DNA of 64,000 bases from Magnimaribacter mokuoloeensis (GTDB lineage Bacteria > Pseudomonadota > Gammaproteobacteria > Magnimaribacterales > Magnimaribacteraceae): NCBI GenBank assembly GCA_041860225.1, contig CP151794.1, positions 310,001-374,000 of the forward strand. The letters are read 5' to 3'. Positions 36,088-44,521 of the stretch are shown piece after piece (position 1 is the first letter of the stretch; each line of letters opens with the position of its first letter). The translations under genes were made by a program, and so were the position numbers. A model generated the notes under the pieces. It searched no databases. It saw only the letters and a program-made list of their open reading frames with translations, and was not told where the DNA came from.

Positions 36088-36375
36088 ATGAAAGGATATT
36101 GGATAACATTATGCAATGTGACTGACCCAGAAGGGTATGGAGAATATATTAAACTGGCCGGGCCCGCGATTGAAAAATTTGGTGGTAGATTTTTGGCAAG
36201 AGGAGGTGATCAAATTAAATTTGAAGGTGATCCTTATGAAAGAACTGTAGTTGTAGAGTTTAACTCTTTACAGGATGCACAAGATGCCTACAACTCAGAA
36301 GATTATAAAATCGCCTTAAAATATTCCTCCACTTCTTCTGAAAGACACGTTGTAGTTGTAGAAGGTCTTGATTAG
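36088..36375 (+). CDS. DUF1330 family protein
   Basis: A 95-residue dimeric alpha+beta-barrel protein. It shows GYWITLCNVTDPEGYGEYIKLAGPAIEKFGGRFLARGG and ERTVVVEFNSLQDAQDAYNSEDYK, both characteristic of DUF1330. Function unknown in the family. It lies 2 bases after the 172-residue secreted protein and 3 bases before the TSUP gene. Confidence 0.92.
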   Translation: MKGYWITLCNVTDPEGYGEYIKLAGPAIEKFGGRFLARGGDQIKFEGDPYERTVVVEFNSLQDAQDAYNSEDYKIALKYSSTSSERHVVVVEGLD

Positions 36376-36378
36376 AGG

Positions 36379-37131
36379 GTGGAAATCCTCAATTTACTCT
36401 TAGTTTGCTTGGCTGCATTTTTGGCAGGGTGTTTGAATTCCTTAGCAGGAGGAGGAAGTTTTATCACTCTTCCAGCATTGTTATTTGTAGGTATACCTCC
36501 AGTATTAGCAAATACCACAAGTGCAGCGATTCTTTTACCAGGTTACTTGGGTTCTGTATTAGGATTTAAAAATACTTTCTCTACAATCGATTATAAAAAG
36601 ATACTACCCTTATTATTAATATCAATAATTTGTTCTGTTGGGGGAGCAATTTCTCTAATCAATACTTCTAATGAGTTCTTTTTAAAATTTATTCCCTTTT
36701 TAATTTTAATTGCAACATTAATGTTCATTATCAATCCTTCTTTAAATCAAACTCAATCTTCAACCTCCTCAAGCTCCTTAAGAAATATTGGATTAGCTCT
36801 TGTGAGCACATATGGAGGATATTTTAACGGTGGTTTAGGCATAGCATTGCTATCAGTACTATCATTGGGGAAAGAATTTTCTTTGAAGCAGATGTCAGCG
36901 ATTAAGTCTTTTCTTTCTTTTTTGATAACAACCGTCTCAGTAATCATTTTCTTCTTTAATGATTTTATTGTTTGGAGTTATGTTTTTTATATGGTTTTCT
37001 TTTCAATTATGGGCGGGTTTTTAGGCGCAAAACTAACAGAACTCTTACCCTCTCAATGGGTTAGGAGGCTTATTATTCTGGTTGGTTCTGTTTTAAGTTT
37101 CTCATTAATTTACACTAGTTACTTCAAATAA
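36379..37131 (+). CDS. TSUP (TauE/SafE) family membrane permease
   Basis: Predicted anion exporter with about eight helices over 250 residues. Opening LAAFLAGCLNSLAGGGSFITLPALLFVGIPPVLANTTSA is the family hallmark, repeated in the second half as YGGYFNGGLGIALLSVLSL. Start is GTG at 36379, with AGAGG just before it. Members move sulphite, sulphoacetate or related organosulphur anions; no sulphur genes are adjacent here. Confidence 0.9.
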   Translation: MEILNLLLVCLAAFLAGCLNSLAGGGSFITLPALLFVGIPPVLANTTSAAILLPGYLGSVLGFKNTFSTIDYKKILPLLLISIICSVGGAISLINTSNEFFLKFIPFLILIATLMFIINPSLNQTQSSTSSSSLRNIGLALVSTYGGYFNGGLGIALLSVLSLGKEFSLKQMSAIKSFLSFLITTVSVIIFFFNDFIVWSYVFYMVFFSIMGGFLGAKLTELLPSQWVRRLIILVGSVLSFSLIYTSYFK

Positions 37132-37132
37132 T

Positions 37133-37342
37133 ATGGTCATATACGGAATAGCTTTACTTGGAATTTGCACTCTTATTGGTTTGGATAATACTAAGTCGGC
37201 CATGGTATTTGGAGGTTTGATGGCTACTAACAGCGGTGTTGCTGCTGGATTAGCAGCCGTCGATCCCAAGCTGGTTCCTTATGGAGCTATGACAGCAACC
37301 TTTTATACTGCTGTTGGATGTTTATTGGTGCCCTCAGTATAA
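37133..37342 (+). CDS. Small membrane protein, unknown
   Basis: A 69-residue hydrophobic protein starting one base after the TSUP stop. Two membrane segments are likely (residues 2-18 and 45-67), with GLDNTKSAMVFGGLMATNSGVAAGLAA between. No family recognised. Tight coupling to the permease gene suggests it is real and may be an accessory membrane part. Confidence 0.6.
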   Translation: MVIYGIALLGICTLIGLDNTKSAMVFGGLMATNSGVAAGLAAVDPKLVPYGAMTATFYTAVGCLLVPSV

Positions 37343-37372
37343 TTTCTTTTAATTGATTTAATGTTCTAGTTT

Positions 37373-37693
37373 ATGAAAGTTAGCTCCTTGTTAATCTTAC
37401 CTTTGTTAATTTCTTGCGCTTCAGGAACTAACTTAATATCTACTATTGAAAAAGAAGATAACTTCTTCCTTTGTTTTCCAACTGCAAATAATTCTTATTC
37501 TATGTTATCCATGGAAGAGAAAATTGAGATTCAAAAAAAGATTGCATTAGAAAAAGATAAGCGAAATCTCGACTGCAGTAAATTTACTGATTTACTCAGC
37601 CCAGAAGAAAATTTAAAAAATATTAATCAACAAGAACTGGATAGAAGATTGAATAAATGTAGATATCGTGGAGAGCCATGTCGTTATGATTAA
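37373..37693 (+). CDS. Small predicted lipoprotein, unknown
   Basis: A 106-residue protein opening MKVSSLLILPLLISCASGT, a lipoprotein signal with lipobox LISC (Cys15). The mature part is charged and helical with a cysteine-bearing end (NKCRYRGEPCRYD). The next gene starts inside its last codons (ATG at 37686). I do not recognise the family. Confidence 0.7.
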   Translation: MKVSSLLILPLLISCASGTNLISTIEKEDNFFLCFPTANNSYSMLSMEEKIEIQKKIALEKDKRNLDCSKFTDLLSPEENLKNINQQELDRRLNKCRYRGEPCRYD

Positions 37694-38021
37694 AAAGAAT
37701 ATACTGATATTTTTATTTTTGATTTCAATGCATTCAAAAGCAGAAATGATAAATTTAGAGTGTGCAACACAGAATAGCGATAGGAATGTTTCCTTCAATT
37801 TATTATTAGGAACTGCAACAGGTAAGGCAGTTCAGATCCTGAAAAAAGGGCAATTACGTATGGACCTTTCCGTCACTGATAAGTATTTTGATATTGGTCA
37901 GTACACTGATGCATCCCAACAAGAATTAATAAGTGTTATAAAAGTTAATCGAGATACGCTTGAGATTGAATATGCAAAATACATGGAATTAGTTGAGCCA
38001 ATTTTATGCATAAAGTTATAA
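37686..38021 (+). CDS. Small secreted protein, unknown
   Basis: About 111 residues from ATG at 37686, which gives a clean signal peptide (MIKKNILIFLFLISMHSKA, cut before EMINLECAT). A longer frame from 37668 adds six residues that do not fit one. The start overlaps the stop region of the lipoprotein gene, which suggests coupled translation. The mature part is beta-rich, with two cysteines (ECATQ; ILCIKL) that may pair. Function unknown. Confidence 0.65.
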   Translation: MIKKNILIFLFLISMHSKAEMINLECATQNSDRNVSFNLLLGTATGKAVQILKKGQLRMDLSVTDKYFDIGQYTDASQQELISVIKVNRDTLEIEYAKYMELVEPILCIKL

Positions 38022-38030
38022 AATAGTACT

Positions 38031-38249
38031 ATGTTTTATTATTGCGTATCTAGAGACAAAGAGAATGAGAAAGTCTACCTGGTGAGTGACACTCAAGAAG
38101 ATATAGATTCTCACTGTAAAGAAAATGACTTAGAGGTTTTAAGTCTTCCAGAATATGTCGAGCCTGCAATGGTAGCTCATCATTTTATATGGGTAGGAAA
38201 AGAGAAAAGGCCCGCAATATTAGAAATATCTAGACCTTATAAATACTAA
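38031..38249 (+). CDS. Small cytosolic protein, unknown
   Basis: A 72-residue protein 9 bases after the secreted one. It has no signal peptide or membrane segment; VYLVSDTQEDIDSHCKEN and HHFIWVGKEKRPAILEI suggest a compact alpha/beta fold. No ribosome site is evident before the ATG. Not recognised. The 69 bases after it, to the convergent oxidoreductase stop, hold no feature I can support. Confidence 0.55.
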   Translation: MFYYCVSRDKENEKVYLVSDTQEDIDSHCKENDLEVLSLPEYVEPAMVAHHFIWVGKEKRPAILEISRPYKY

Positions 38250-38318
38250 TTTATTCTAGGTCGAGTTTTATGGCGATCATAGGAGGGCAAGCCTCTCTCA
38301 ACTTCATCAAGAAGGTAA

Positions 38319-39317
38319 TTAGTCAGTACTGATAACCACTTTACCAATTAACTTTCTTTCGGAGAGATAGTGAATAGCTTCTTTTGCTTCATTTAAATTG
38401 AATACCTTACATATATAAGGATCAAAATGACCCGATTCGCAGATCTCTCTTATTGCTTCGTTATTTTCTTTTCCAGCTAAAGGATTTTTACGTCCATATT
38501 CTCCTGCACGCACTCCTATTACTGAAAATCCCTTAATAAGGGCCATATTTACTGGAAGGGTGGGGATTCTTCCACTTGCGAAACCAACTATCAACAATCT
38601 TCCGCCCCAATTTATACATCTGATTGAGTGATCAAAAACATCACCCCCCACAGGATCATAGATAACATCAGCACCTTTTCCGTCGGTAAGATCTTTAACC
38701 TCTTTTCTAAATTCAACCTTACCTTCTTTATGGGTTAGTATCGTATGATCCGCTCCCCAAGATTTCGTGTGCTTTAATTTCTCTTCTGATGTTCCAGTAG
38801 CGATAACCTTTGCACCGAGGTATTTTCCTAATTGTACTGCTGCCATACCAACACCCCCTGTAGAGCCATGTACTAGTAGTGTCTCACCTTTAGTCAGTTC
38901 TCCTCTTCTAACAAGCGAAACATAGGCAGTTAGGTATGCGGTTTGAAAAGCCGCTGCTTGTTCAAAGGTTAAGTTGGAAGGTTTTATCTGAACTGCTCGT
39001 TCATCCAAAACAACATAATCAGAAAATGCTCCCTGACCAATTGCTCCAAAGGTTATTTCATCATTGACTTTAAATTTAGTTATCTCTTCCCCGGTCTCTT
39101 CAATAATTCCAGATCCTTCCATACCCAAACCAAATGGAAGCTCTGGTTTGTGTTGATATTTTCCTTGAGTCATGAGGTAGTCAGGAAAATTCACAGAGCT
39201 AGCTTTAACTTTGATCAGGATCTCTTTTGGTCCTAATTCAGGGATGTCTTTTTCGATCAGTTTGACCCCAGACATATCCTCACTTAAAAATTCACACTGG
39301 AGACTTCTCGACTTCAT
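38319..39317 (-). CDS. NADPH:quinone oxidoreductase (zinc-independent MDR family)
   Basis: Medium-chain dehydrogenase/reductase of 332 residues. The N-terminal GroES-like part has SSVNFPDYLMTQGKYQHKPELPFGLGMEGSGIIEETG, and LLVHGSTGGVGMAAVQLGKYLGAKVIATGTS is the NADPH site. The zinc-binding cysteines of alcohol dehydrogenases are absent. It may reduce quinones or act as an enoyl reductase; the family allows both. It lies 4 bases downstream of the GST gene, probably one operon. Confidence 0.9.
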   Translation of the reverse strand: MKSRSLQCEFLSEDMSGVKLIEKDIPELGPKEILIKVKASSVNFPDYLMTQGKYQHKPELPFGLGMEGSGIIEETGEEITKFKVNDEITFGAIGQGAFSDYVVLDERAVQIKPSNLTFEQAAAFQTAYLTAYVSLVRRGELTKGETLLVHGSTGGVGMAAVQLGKYLGAKVIATGTSEEKLKHTKSWGADHTILTHKEGKVEFRKEVKDLTDGKGADVIYDPVGGDVFDHSIRCINWGGRLLIVGFASGRIPTLPVNMALIKGFSVIGVRAGEYGRKNPLAGKENNEAIREICESGHFDPYICKVFNLNEAKEAIHYLSERKLIGKVVISTD

Positions 39318-39321
39318 TTTT

Positions 39322-39969
39322 TTATTTTAGTTCTTCTGGTCCAGATGGTCCTGGGCCGTCGTATTTATACTCAATGACTTTTTTAAATGCCTCTCTTTCA
39401 AACAACATATCAGTCCATCTTTTAATATTGGGTTTAAATGCTTGCTCGATCCCCAATGTACCAGCTAAATAGATTGCATAACTTACGCATATGTCCGCAA
39501 TTGTGAATCTATTTGAGCAAAGATACTCTCTATCATTTAATGTTGCTTCTAGTAATTTAAGTCTAGCTACAAACCATCTTTTATAACCCTCTGCTGCGGC
39601 ATCAGCGACACCAGGTTCTTGTAATGTATACCTGATAAAGACTGTTTGAGGAAACGTTAGAGTTGCATCAGCATGTGTTAACCAGTTCAAGTAAGCTCCA
39701 TAATCCTCTTCATCAACATTTACCTTCAGGTCTGTTGGGCCATATTTATCCACTAGGTATTGGCTGATACCAACTGACTCAGTCATTTTAGTATTGCCAT
39801 CAATCATGCAGGGAATTGTTCCTAGGACATTTACTTCTAAATATTCAGGTTTTAAGAACCTAGGAGGAAAAGGCATCATTTCTATTTCGTAATCTAAACC
39901 CATTTCTTCAGCTGTCCAGATAGGCCTTACACCTCTTGACCCCTCAGTAGAATAAATCTTTATAGCCAT
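39322..39969 (-). CDS. Glutathione S-transferase family protein
   Basis: A 215-residue GST. The thioredoxin-like N-terminal domain begins IKIYSTEGSRGVRPIWTAEEMGLDYEI and includes EVNVLGTIPCMIDGNTKMTESVGISQYL with the cis-Pro and the E-S glutathione contacts. The helical C-terminal domain has RFTIADICVSYAIYLAGTLG. It is upstream of the quinone oxidoreductase; together they suggest detoxification of electrophiles or breakdown of aromatic or ether compounds. Substrate unknown. Confidence 0.9.
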   Translation of the reverse strand: MAIKIYSTEGSRGVRPIWTAEEMGLDYEIEMMPFPPRFLKPEYLEVNVLGTIPCMIDGNTKMTESVGISQYLVDKYGPTDLKVNVDEEDYGAYLNWLTHADATLTFPQTVFIRYTLQEPGVADAAAEGYKRWFVARLKLLEATLNDREYLCSNRFTIADICVSYAIYLAGTLGIEQAFKPNIKRWTDMLFEREAFKKVIEYKYDGPGPSGPEELK

Positions 39970-40012
39970 AGTTTTGTCCTCATTTTTTAAAGTATTCTAA
40001 CCTATGTCTTAC

Positions 40013-40043
40013 AAAAAAAAGGGAGCCTTAGCTCCCTTTTTTT
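40013..40043 (-). terminator. Intrinsic terminator after the 130-residue membrane protein
   Basis: GGGAGC-CTTA-GCTCCC (40021-40036) is a perfect 6-bp hairpin flanked by eight As and seven Ts, so it can end transcription on either strand. It lies just beyond the stop of the minus-strand gene at 40055 and before the GST start. Confidence 0.9.
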
Positions 40044-40054
40044 ATTTCAAGACC

Positions 40055-40447
40055 TTATTTTTTTTGCCAAGTCGGCACTAGTATAAATACGAATATGCAG
40101 AGCCAAAATAATCCATTCAGTGGATCTGGTACTACCGAAACTGTTGGTAAACCTACATTGAAGTAATCTACAAAAAGTTGCTCACTTGGAGATAAAGACT
40201 CCAATTGACTTAGTTGATATGCTGAGCTTTGCACAGACCAATTGGTAAAAGATGCTTGAACTAATCCAAACCAACATACCAACGCTCCAAAGATTGTTGA
40301 AAATACCTGGCCTAATAAATTTTGATTTTCATTCACAGACTTCGCTACTCTCAAGGCAACCCACGCCATGAAGAATATGCCTACTGTAAATATTGCTCTA
40401 GAAATCATTGATGCATAAAACAATTGCATTATTTGAAATGAATCCAT
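40055..40447 (-). CDS. Small membrane protein, unknown
   Basis: A 130-residue protein with three predicted membrane helices (about residues 10-30, 45-65 and 105-125). It has RVAKSVNENQNLLGQVFSTIFGALVCWFGLVQ between the first two, and LNGLFWLCIFVFILVPTWQKK at the end. No family recognised. It is transcribed alone, with a good ribosome site (AGGAGAGG) before the ATG and a strong terminator after it, so it is a real gene. Confidence 0.75.
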   Translation of the reverse strand: MDSFQIMQLFYASMISRAIFTVGIFFMAWVALRVAKSVNENQNLLGQVFSTIFGALVCWFGLVQASFTNWSVQSSAYQLSQLESLSPSEQLFVDYFNVGLPTVSVVPDPLNGLFWLCIFVFILVPTWQKK

Positions 40448-40582
40448 TTTCCTCTCCTAAATTAAATTTATAAAACGAGAATTACTCTCATCAATCATGC
40501 TAACATAAAAGCATATTTAGACAATGTGACGTTAATGCACAGTTAGGTGTCTTTTTGAGAAAACTTTAAAGGAGAGATAAAT

Positions 40583-41326
40583 ATGAAATATTTATTGATA
40601 TTGATGATGTCTCTTTCTGCATACTTATTTGCAGAAGAGTATGAATTTGAACCTGTTCCAAATAAGGCTGAATATTATTCAGGTAATTTCAATAAAGGTA
40701 AGGATATGAACGATCTTTACGATTGGGCTGAGAAGTTTGTAGCATGGACTGAAGATAGAGGTGATCTTTGGAGTGAGATGGAGACAGTTATTTTTACTCC
40801 TTATTACTCAAATGATCTTCAGCAAACAGATTTTGTTTGGCTAAATCTCCATCCTAATTCTACCTCTCAATATAGGACTGTAGAGAATTGGGCCAAAGAA
40901 GGGGGAAAGATTTTTAGCACGATACCAATCACTAATACTAGGGTAACAGAAGTTTGGCAATGGCCAGTTTCTACCCCTGATGGAGAAATTTCAGATATGG
41001 GTTTTGTGCGCTTTACAGATTGTAAATTAAAAGAGGGCGTTAGTATGAGAGAGGCTTTTGATGCTTACAAAAAGTTTGCTATAAAAGCAAAATCAACAGG
41101 CGATACCATGGGTCGTAAAATGATTATGTCTCCAGTAGGGGCTGGAAATATTGATTTTGATTATGTGTATTCTCTTTATGCGAATTCGCCAAGTGAATAC
41201 GGAAAAAATGTTGATAACTTTGGCTTAAATTTAAGAGGTACTCCAGAAGCAGAGGCGCTTAATAGTATTTCAGAATGTGGCAACGGAAGAAGCTACACAA
41301 CAGTTCGGGTAAAAGAAGCTAAGTAA
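40583..41326 (+). CDS. Secreted protein of unknown function, about 247 residues
   Basis: Signal peptide MKYLLILMMSLSAYLFA is cut before EEYEFEP, so the protein is periplasmic or outside. The mature part seems to hold two similar alpha+beta units, one with FTPYYSNDLQQTDFVWLNLHP and one with FVRFTDCKLKEGVSMREAFDAYKKFA, reminiscent of dimeric alpha/beta-barrel (ABM-like) repeats. Two cysteines are present (TDCKL; SECGNG). AAAGGAGAG stands before the ATG and a terminator follows the stop, so it is a single-gene unit. I do not recognise a named family. Confidence 0.8.
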   Translation: MKYLLILMMSLSAYLFAEEYEFEPVPNKAEYYSGNFNKGKDMNDLYDWAEKFVAWTEDRGDLWSEMETVIFTPYYSNDLQQTDFVWLNLHPNSTSQYRTVENWAKEGGKIFSTIPITNTRVTEVWQWPVSTPDGEISDMGFVRFTDCKLKEGVSMREAFDAYKKFAIKAKSTGDTMGRKMIMSPVGAGNIDFDYVYSLYANSPSEYGKNVDNFGLNLRGTPEAEALNSISECGNGRSYTTVRVKEAK

Positions 41327-41332
41327 TGAAAC

Positions 41333-41355
41333 AGGGGTCTAAAGACCCCTTTTTT
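41333..41355 (+). terminator. Intrinsic terminator after the 247-residue secreted protein
   Basis: AGGGGTCT and AGACCCCT face each other across two bases (41333-41350) and run into six Ts (41350-41355). It lies 6 bases after the stop and overlaps the stop of the convergent PhoD-like gene; the opposite strand has only a weak T-tract. Confidence 0.88.
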
Positions 41356-42352
41356 AAATCTTAACTGAAAGAATTTCTTTTCCATCTATATCTTTAAGGA
41401 AAACCGAGATTTGATCCTGTTCAAATCTGATAACCCCATAATTTTCTTGGGAATACATTTCTCCTTGAAGTAGATCATCACTCTCTTTGCCCAAGAAATC
41501 CCATAAAAATGCTACAGGTTTAGAAATGGGTTTATTCATCGAAGAAGAGGTTATTTCAATTATATCTCCATCTTTATAGAATCCAGCTTTGTGCCTATCT
41601 CCAGATAGAAGAATAACTGGCTTATTCTTTGATTTAAGTAAATTCAAAAGTTTTATTCTTTCGTGTGGAAAGTTATGCCATTTTTCAAATCCATGATTTT
41701 TTGGAAGTATCTGAATTGAGGAAACGACAATAATTAAATCACTTTCTTCGTTTAGAGTCTCTTCAAGCCATTTCCATTGAGCTTCACCTAAGATAGTTTT
41801 GGTTTTATCCTGAGTTGGAGAATAAGGTTTATCTGCCTGATCTAGGAAAGAACGATGATATCTTGTATCTAAAGCAATTAGGTTTATTGTTCTTCCAAAT
41901 ATCTCTTTCTCTTCACTGAAATATATTCCTTCTCTCAGATGCCTTGGATCGTCTTTAGCCACATTCCAAAATTCTAAAAACATTGCCTGCGCTTCTTGCT
42001 TTAAAGGGTATTCAAATCCTCCATCATTTTTTCCATAATCATGATCGTCCCAAATAGCATTGAGTTTTTTGCTAAAAACCCAATCAGGAAACATATTTTT
42101 TTGCTTTTTATAAGATTCTTTCATCTCTATAAGAAGGCCGTCATCAGAATCTCCATAAACGTTATCTCCCATAAAAAAGAATTCATCTATATTTTCTTCT
42201 TTAATAGCCTTCCAAATTGGCTGTTCTCTTTTTTCAGTTATACACGAACCAAATCCTATCGTGTAAGTTTGATGAGAAGCTTCTGCTTCGAGAAAGGCCG
42301 GCGGAAGCATCAATACAACAATAGATATAATTTTAATAATTAGATTAACCAT
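41354..42352 (-). CDS. PhoD-like metallophosphatase, secreted
   Basis: Alkaline phosphatase D-like phosphodiesterase of 332 residues, with a signal peptide (about residues 1-25). The metal-site motifs are GFGSCITEKREQPIWKAI, FFMGDNVYGDSDDG, AIWDDHDYGKNDGG and ILLSGDRHKAGFY. It is shorter than Bacillus PhoD (about 550) because it lacks the N-terminal PhoD domain. It probably frees phosphate from phosphodiesters or phospholipids. It is divergent from the prolyl oligopeptidase gene. Confidence 0.9.
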   Translation of the reverse strand: MVNLIIKIISIVVLMLPPAFLEAEASHQTYTIGFGSCITEKREQPIWKAIKEENIDEFFFMGDNVYGDSDDGLLIEMKESYKKQKNMFPDWVFSKKLNAIWDDHDYGKNDGGFEYPLKQEAQAMFLEFWNVAKDDPRHLREGIYFSEEKEIFGRTINLIALDTRYHRSFLDQADKPYSPTQDKTKTILGEAQWKWLEETLNEESDLIIVVSSIQILPKNHGFEKWHNFPHERIKLLNLLKSKNKPVILLSGDRHKAGFYKDGDIIEITSSSMNKPISKPVAFLWDFLGKESDDLLQGEMYSQENYGVIRFEQDQISVFLKDIDGKEILSVKI

Positions 42353-42403
42353 AGAATTTATGAACTTTATTTGATTTATACTAAGTATATTAAAAAGGGG
42401 ATT

Positions 42404-44521
42404 ATGTTGATAAGACTAATTAAAATTTGTTTTCTTATCTTGCTCACAGGCTGCACATCAGAAACTATTGAAATGAAATATCCAGAGACAAAAAAAGAAG
42501 ATATCCAAGATCTTATTTTTGGAAAATATATCAATGATCCTTATCGTTGGTTAGAAGACTTCACTAGTAAAGAGGCTACGGATTGGGTAGATAGACAAAA
42601 CAAATTAACCGACGCCTTCTTAGAGAACGAATATCGAAGAAAAATAAAGGAAGATCTTAAAGATATTTGGATTACAGAAGATATAAGCATTCCATTCAGA
42701 AGAGGGGATAGAACGTTTTATTATTACGATAACGGCAAGCAACAACAGTCAGTCTTTATGATGAAAGATTGCAATAGTTGTGAAGCAGAGGTTTTATTAG
42801 ATCCAAATCAGTTTTCTCCAGATGGCACTATTTCTTTATCAGATATTAGCGTAAGTCCCAATGGAGAATATCTTGCCTATGCAATATCTGATGGCGGTTC
42901 AGATTGGAGAACATGGAAAGTTTTTAATATAAAAGAGAAACGTGACACAGATGATGTAATTGAATGGTCTAAATTTTCTTATGCGACCTGGGAATCAGAC
43001 AGCTCTGGATTTTATTATCAAAAATATCAGCAACCCGATGAAGCTCTCTCTGATATAAATAAAAGTCCACAATTATTTTTTCATAGACTTGGTGATGATC
43101 AGGGTAAAGATAAATTAATATACGAAGATAAAGAAAATCCTGACTTCTCATGGTCTATAAGCGTTCCTGAAAAAGGACGTTATCGAGTTTTATCGATAGG
43201 TGAAGGTACCGATGAAAGAAACTTTCTTTCTATCAGCCTAGATGAATCTCTAAATTTCTTACCGTTAATAGATAAATTTGAAGCCACTTATAGATTTTTA
43301 GGAGGTAATGAGGATACTTTGTGGTTTTTTTCCAACTTGAATTCTCCTAATGGCAAGATACTTTCTTTAAAAATTAATGATGGTAATTTCATTTGGGATG
43401 AGATTGTAGCTGAAAAAGAATTCCCCATTTCAGGAGCTTCTGTTGCAGGGGATAAATTGATCATCAATTATCTTGTTGACACTATATCAAAAGTTGAATT
43501 CTTTGATTTAGAGGGAAACTTTATAGAAGAGCTTGTGTTTAAAGGTGAAGGTTCTTTGTCAGGTTTTTACGGAAAACTTGGAAATAAGTTTTCTTATTTT
43601 GAATTTTCAAATTTCACAACTCCTCAAAGTATTTATGAATTAGATTTAGAAAGCTTAAGCTATAAACCCTATTGGCAAACAGAAATTAAAGGCCTGAATA
43701 TCAAAGATTATGCTGGTAGGTTAGATTTTTATAAATCTAAAGATGGTACCAGTATCCCAATACATATCTCGTATAGAAAAGATATAGAGATTACTTCACA
43801 AACTCCTGTTCTGTTATATGGGTATGGCGGTTTCAATATACCGATCTTACCTTATTTCAGTAAGACGTTTTATATGTGGATTAAATCTGGAGGAGTTTTG
43901 GCTGTTGCAAATCTAAGAGGGGGATCTGAGTATGGTGATAGATGGCACCAAGAAGGCATGCTTCTGAATAAACAAAATGTCTTTGATGATTTTGCCTACG
44001 GAGCAAAGTACCTTCACTCTCTAAACATTGGTTCGCCTGAAACGACTACCTCTCTTGGAAGATCGAATGGTGGTCTATTAGTTGCAGCCACTATGCTCCA
44101 ATATCCAGAATTATTTCAAGTAGCAATCCCTCAAGTAGGTGTATTAGATATGTTGAGATTCCATAAATTTACTATCGGTTGGGCTTGGGAAAGTGATTAT
44201 GGAGAGCCTGACAATGAAGAGGATTTTAACTATCTATTAAATTATTCCCCGTATCATAATATTAAAGAAGATATTTGTTATCCAACTACCTTGATAACAA
44301 CTTCTTCAAGAGATGATCGAGTTGTTCCAGCTCATTCGTATAAATTTGCAGCTAGATTACAGGAGCTACAGTCTTGCTCTAATCCAATACTTCTTAGAGT
44401 TGAATCAAGAGCAGGGCACGGAGCAGGAACTTCAAAGGACAAACAAATTGATGAGATTGCTGATATATTTGGTTATGCACTTCAGACAATAAAAGGTAAT
44501 CAACATGGCAAAGATTCATGA
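42404..44521 (+). CDS. Prolyl oligopeptidase (S9A), predicted lipoprotein
   Basis: Serine peptidase that cuts short peptides after proline. From ATG at 42404 (about 705 residues) the protein opens MLIRLIKICFLILLTGCTSE, a lipoprotein signal; a longer frame from 42371 would add 11 residues before it. The N-terminal S9 beta-propeller begins PYRWLEDFTSKEATDWVDRQN. The catalytic domain has GYGGFNIPILPYFS, ANLRGGSEYGDRWHQEG, the nucleophile Ser554 in SLGRSNGGLL, the Asp in SSRDDRVVPAHS and the His in RAGHGAG. Its last 17 bases overlap the amidohydrolase. Confidence 0.93.
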   Translation: MLIRLIKICFLILLTGCTSETIEMKYPETKKEDIQDLIFGKYINDPYRWLEDFTSKEATDWVDRQNKLTDAFLENEYRRKIKEDLKDIWITEDISIPFRRGDRTFYYYDNGKQQQSVFMMKDCNSCEAEVLLDPNQFSPDGTISLSDISVSPNGEYLAYAISDGGSDWRTWKVFNIKEKRDTDDVIEWSKFSYATWESDSSGFYYQKYQQPDEALSDINKSPQLFFHRLGDDQGKDKLIYEDKENPDFSWSISVPEKGRYRVLSIGEGTDERNFLSISLDESLNFLPLIDKFEATYRFLGGNEDTLWFFSNLNSPNGKILSLKINDGNFIWDEIVAEKEFPISGASVAGDKLIINYLVDTISKVEFFDLEGNFIEELVFKGEGSLSGFYGKLGNKFSYFEFSNFTTPQSIYELDLESLSYKPYWQTEIKGLNIKDYAGRLDFYKSKDGTSIPIHISYRKDIEITSQTPVLLYGYGGFNIPILPYFSKTFYMWIKSGGVLAVANLRGGSEYGDRWHQEGMLLNKQNVFDDFAYGAKYLHSLNIGSPETTTSLGRSNGGLLVAATMLQYPELFQVAIPQVGVLDMLRFHKFTIGWAWESDYGEPDNEEDFNYLLNYSPYHNIKEDICYPTTLITTSSRDDRVVPAHSYKFAARLQELQSCSNPILLRVESRAGHGAGTSKDKQIDEIADIFGYALQTIKGNQHGKDS

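Noticed and set aside
41354..42352. Antisense frame at 42041-42343 opposite the PhoD-like gene
   Set aside because: The minus-strand gene has full metal-site motifs; the other frame has none.
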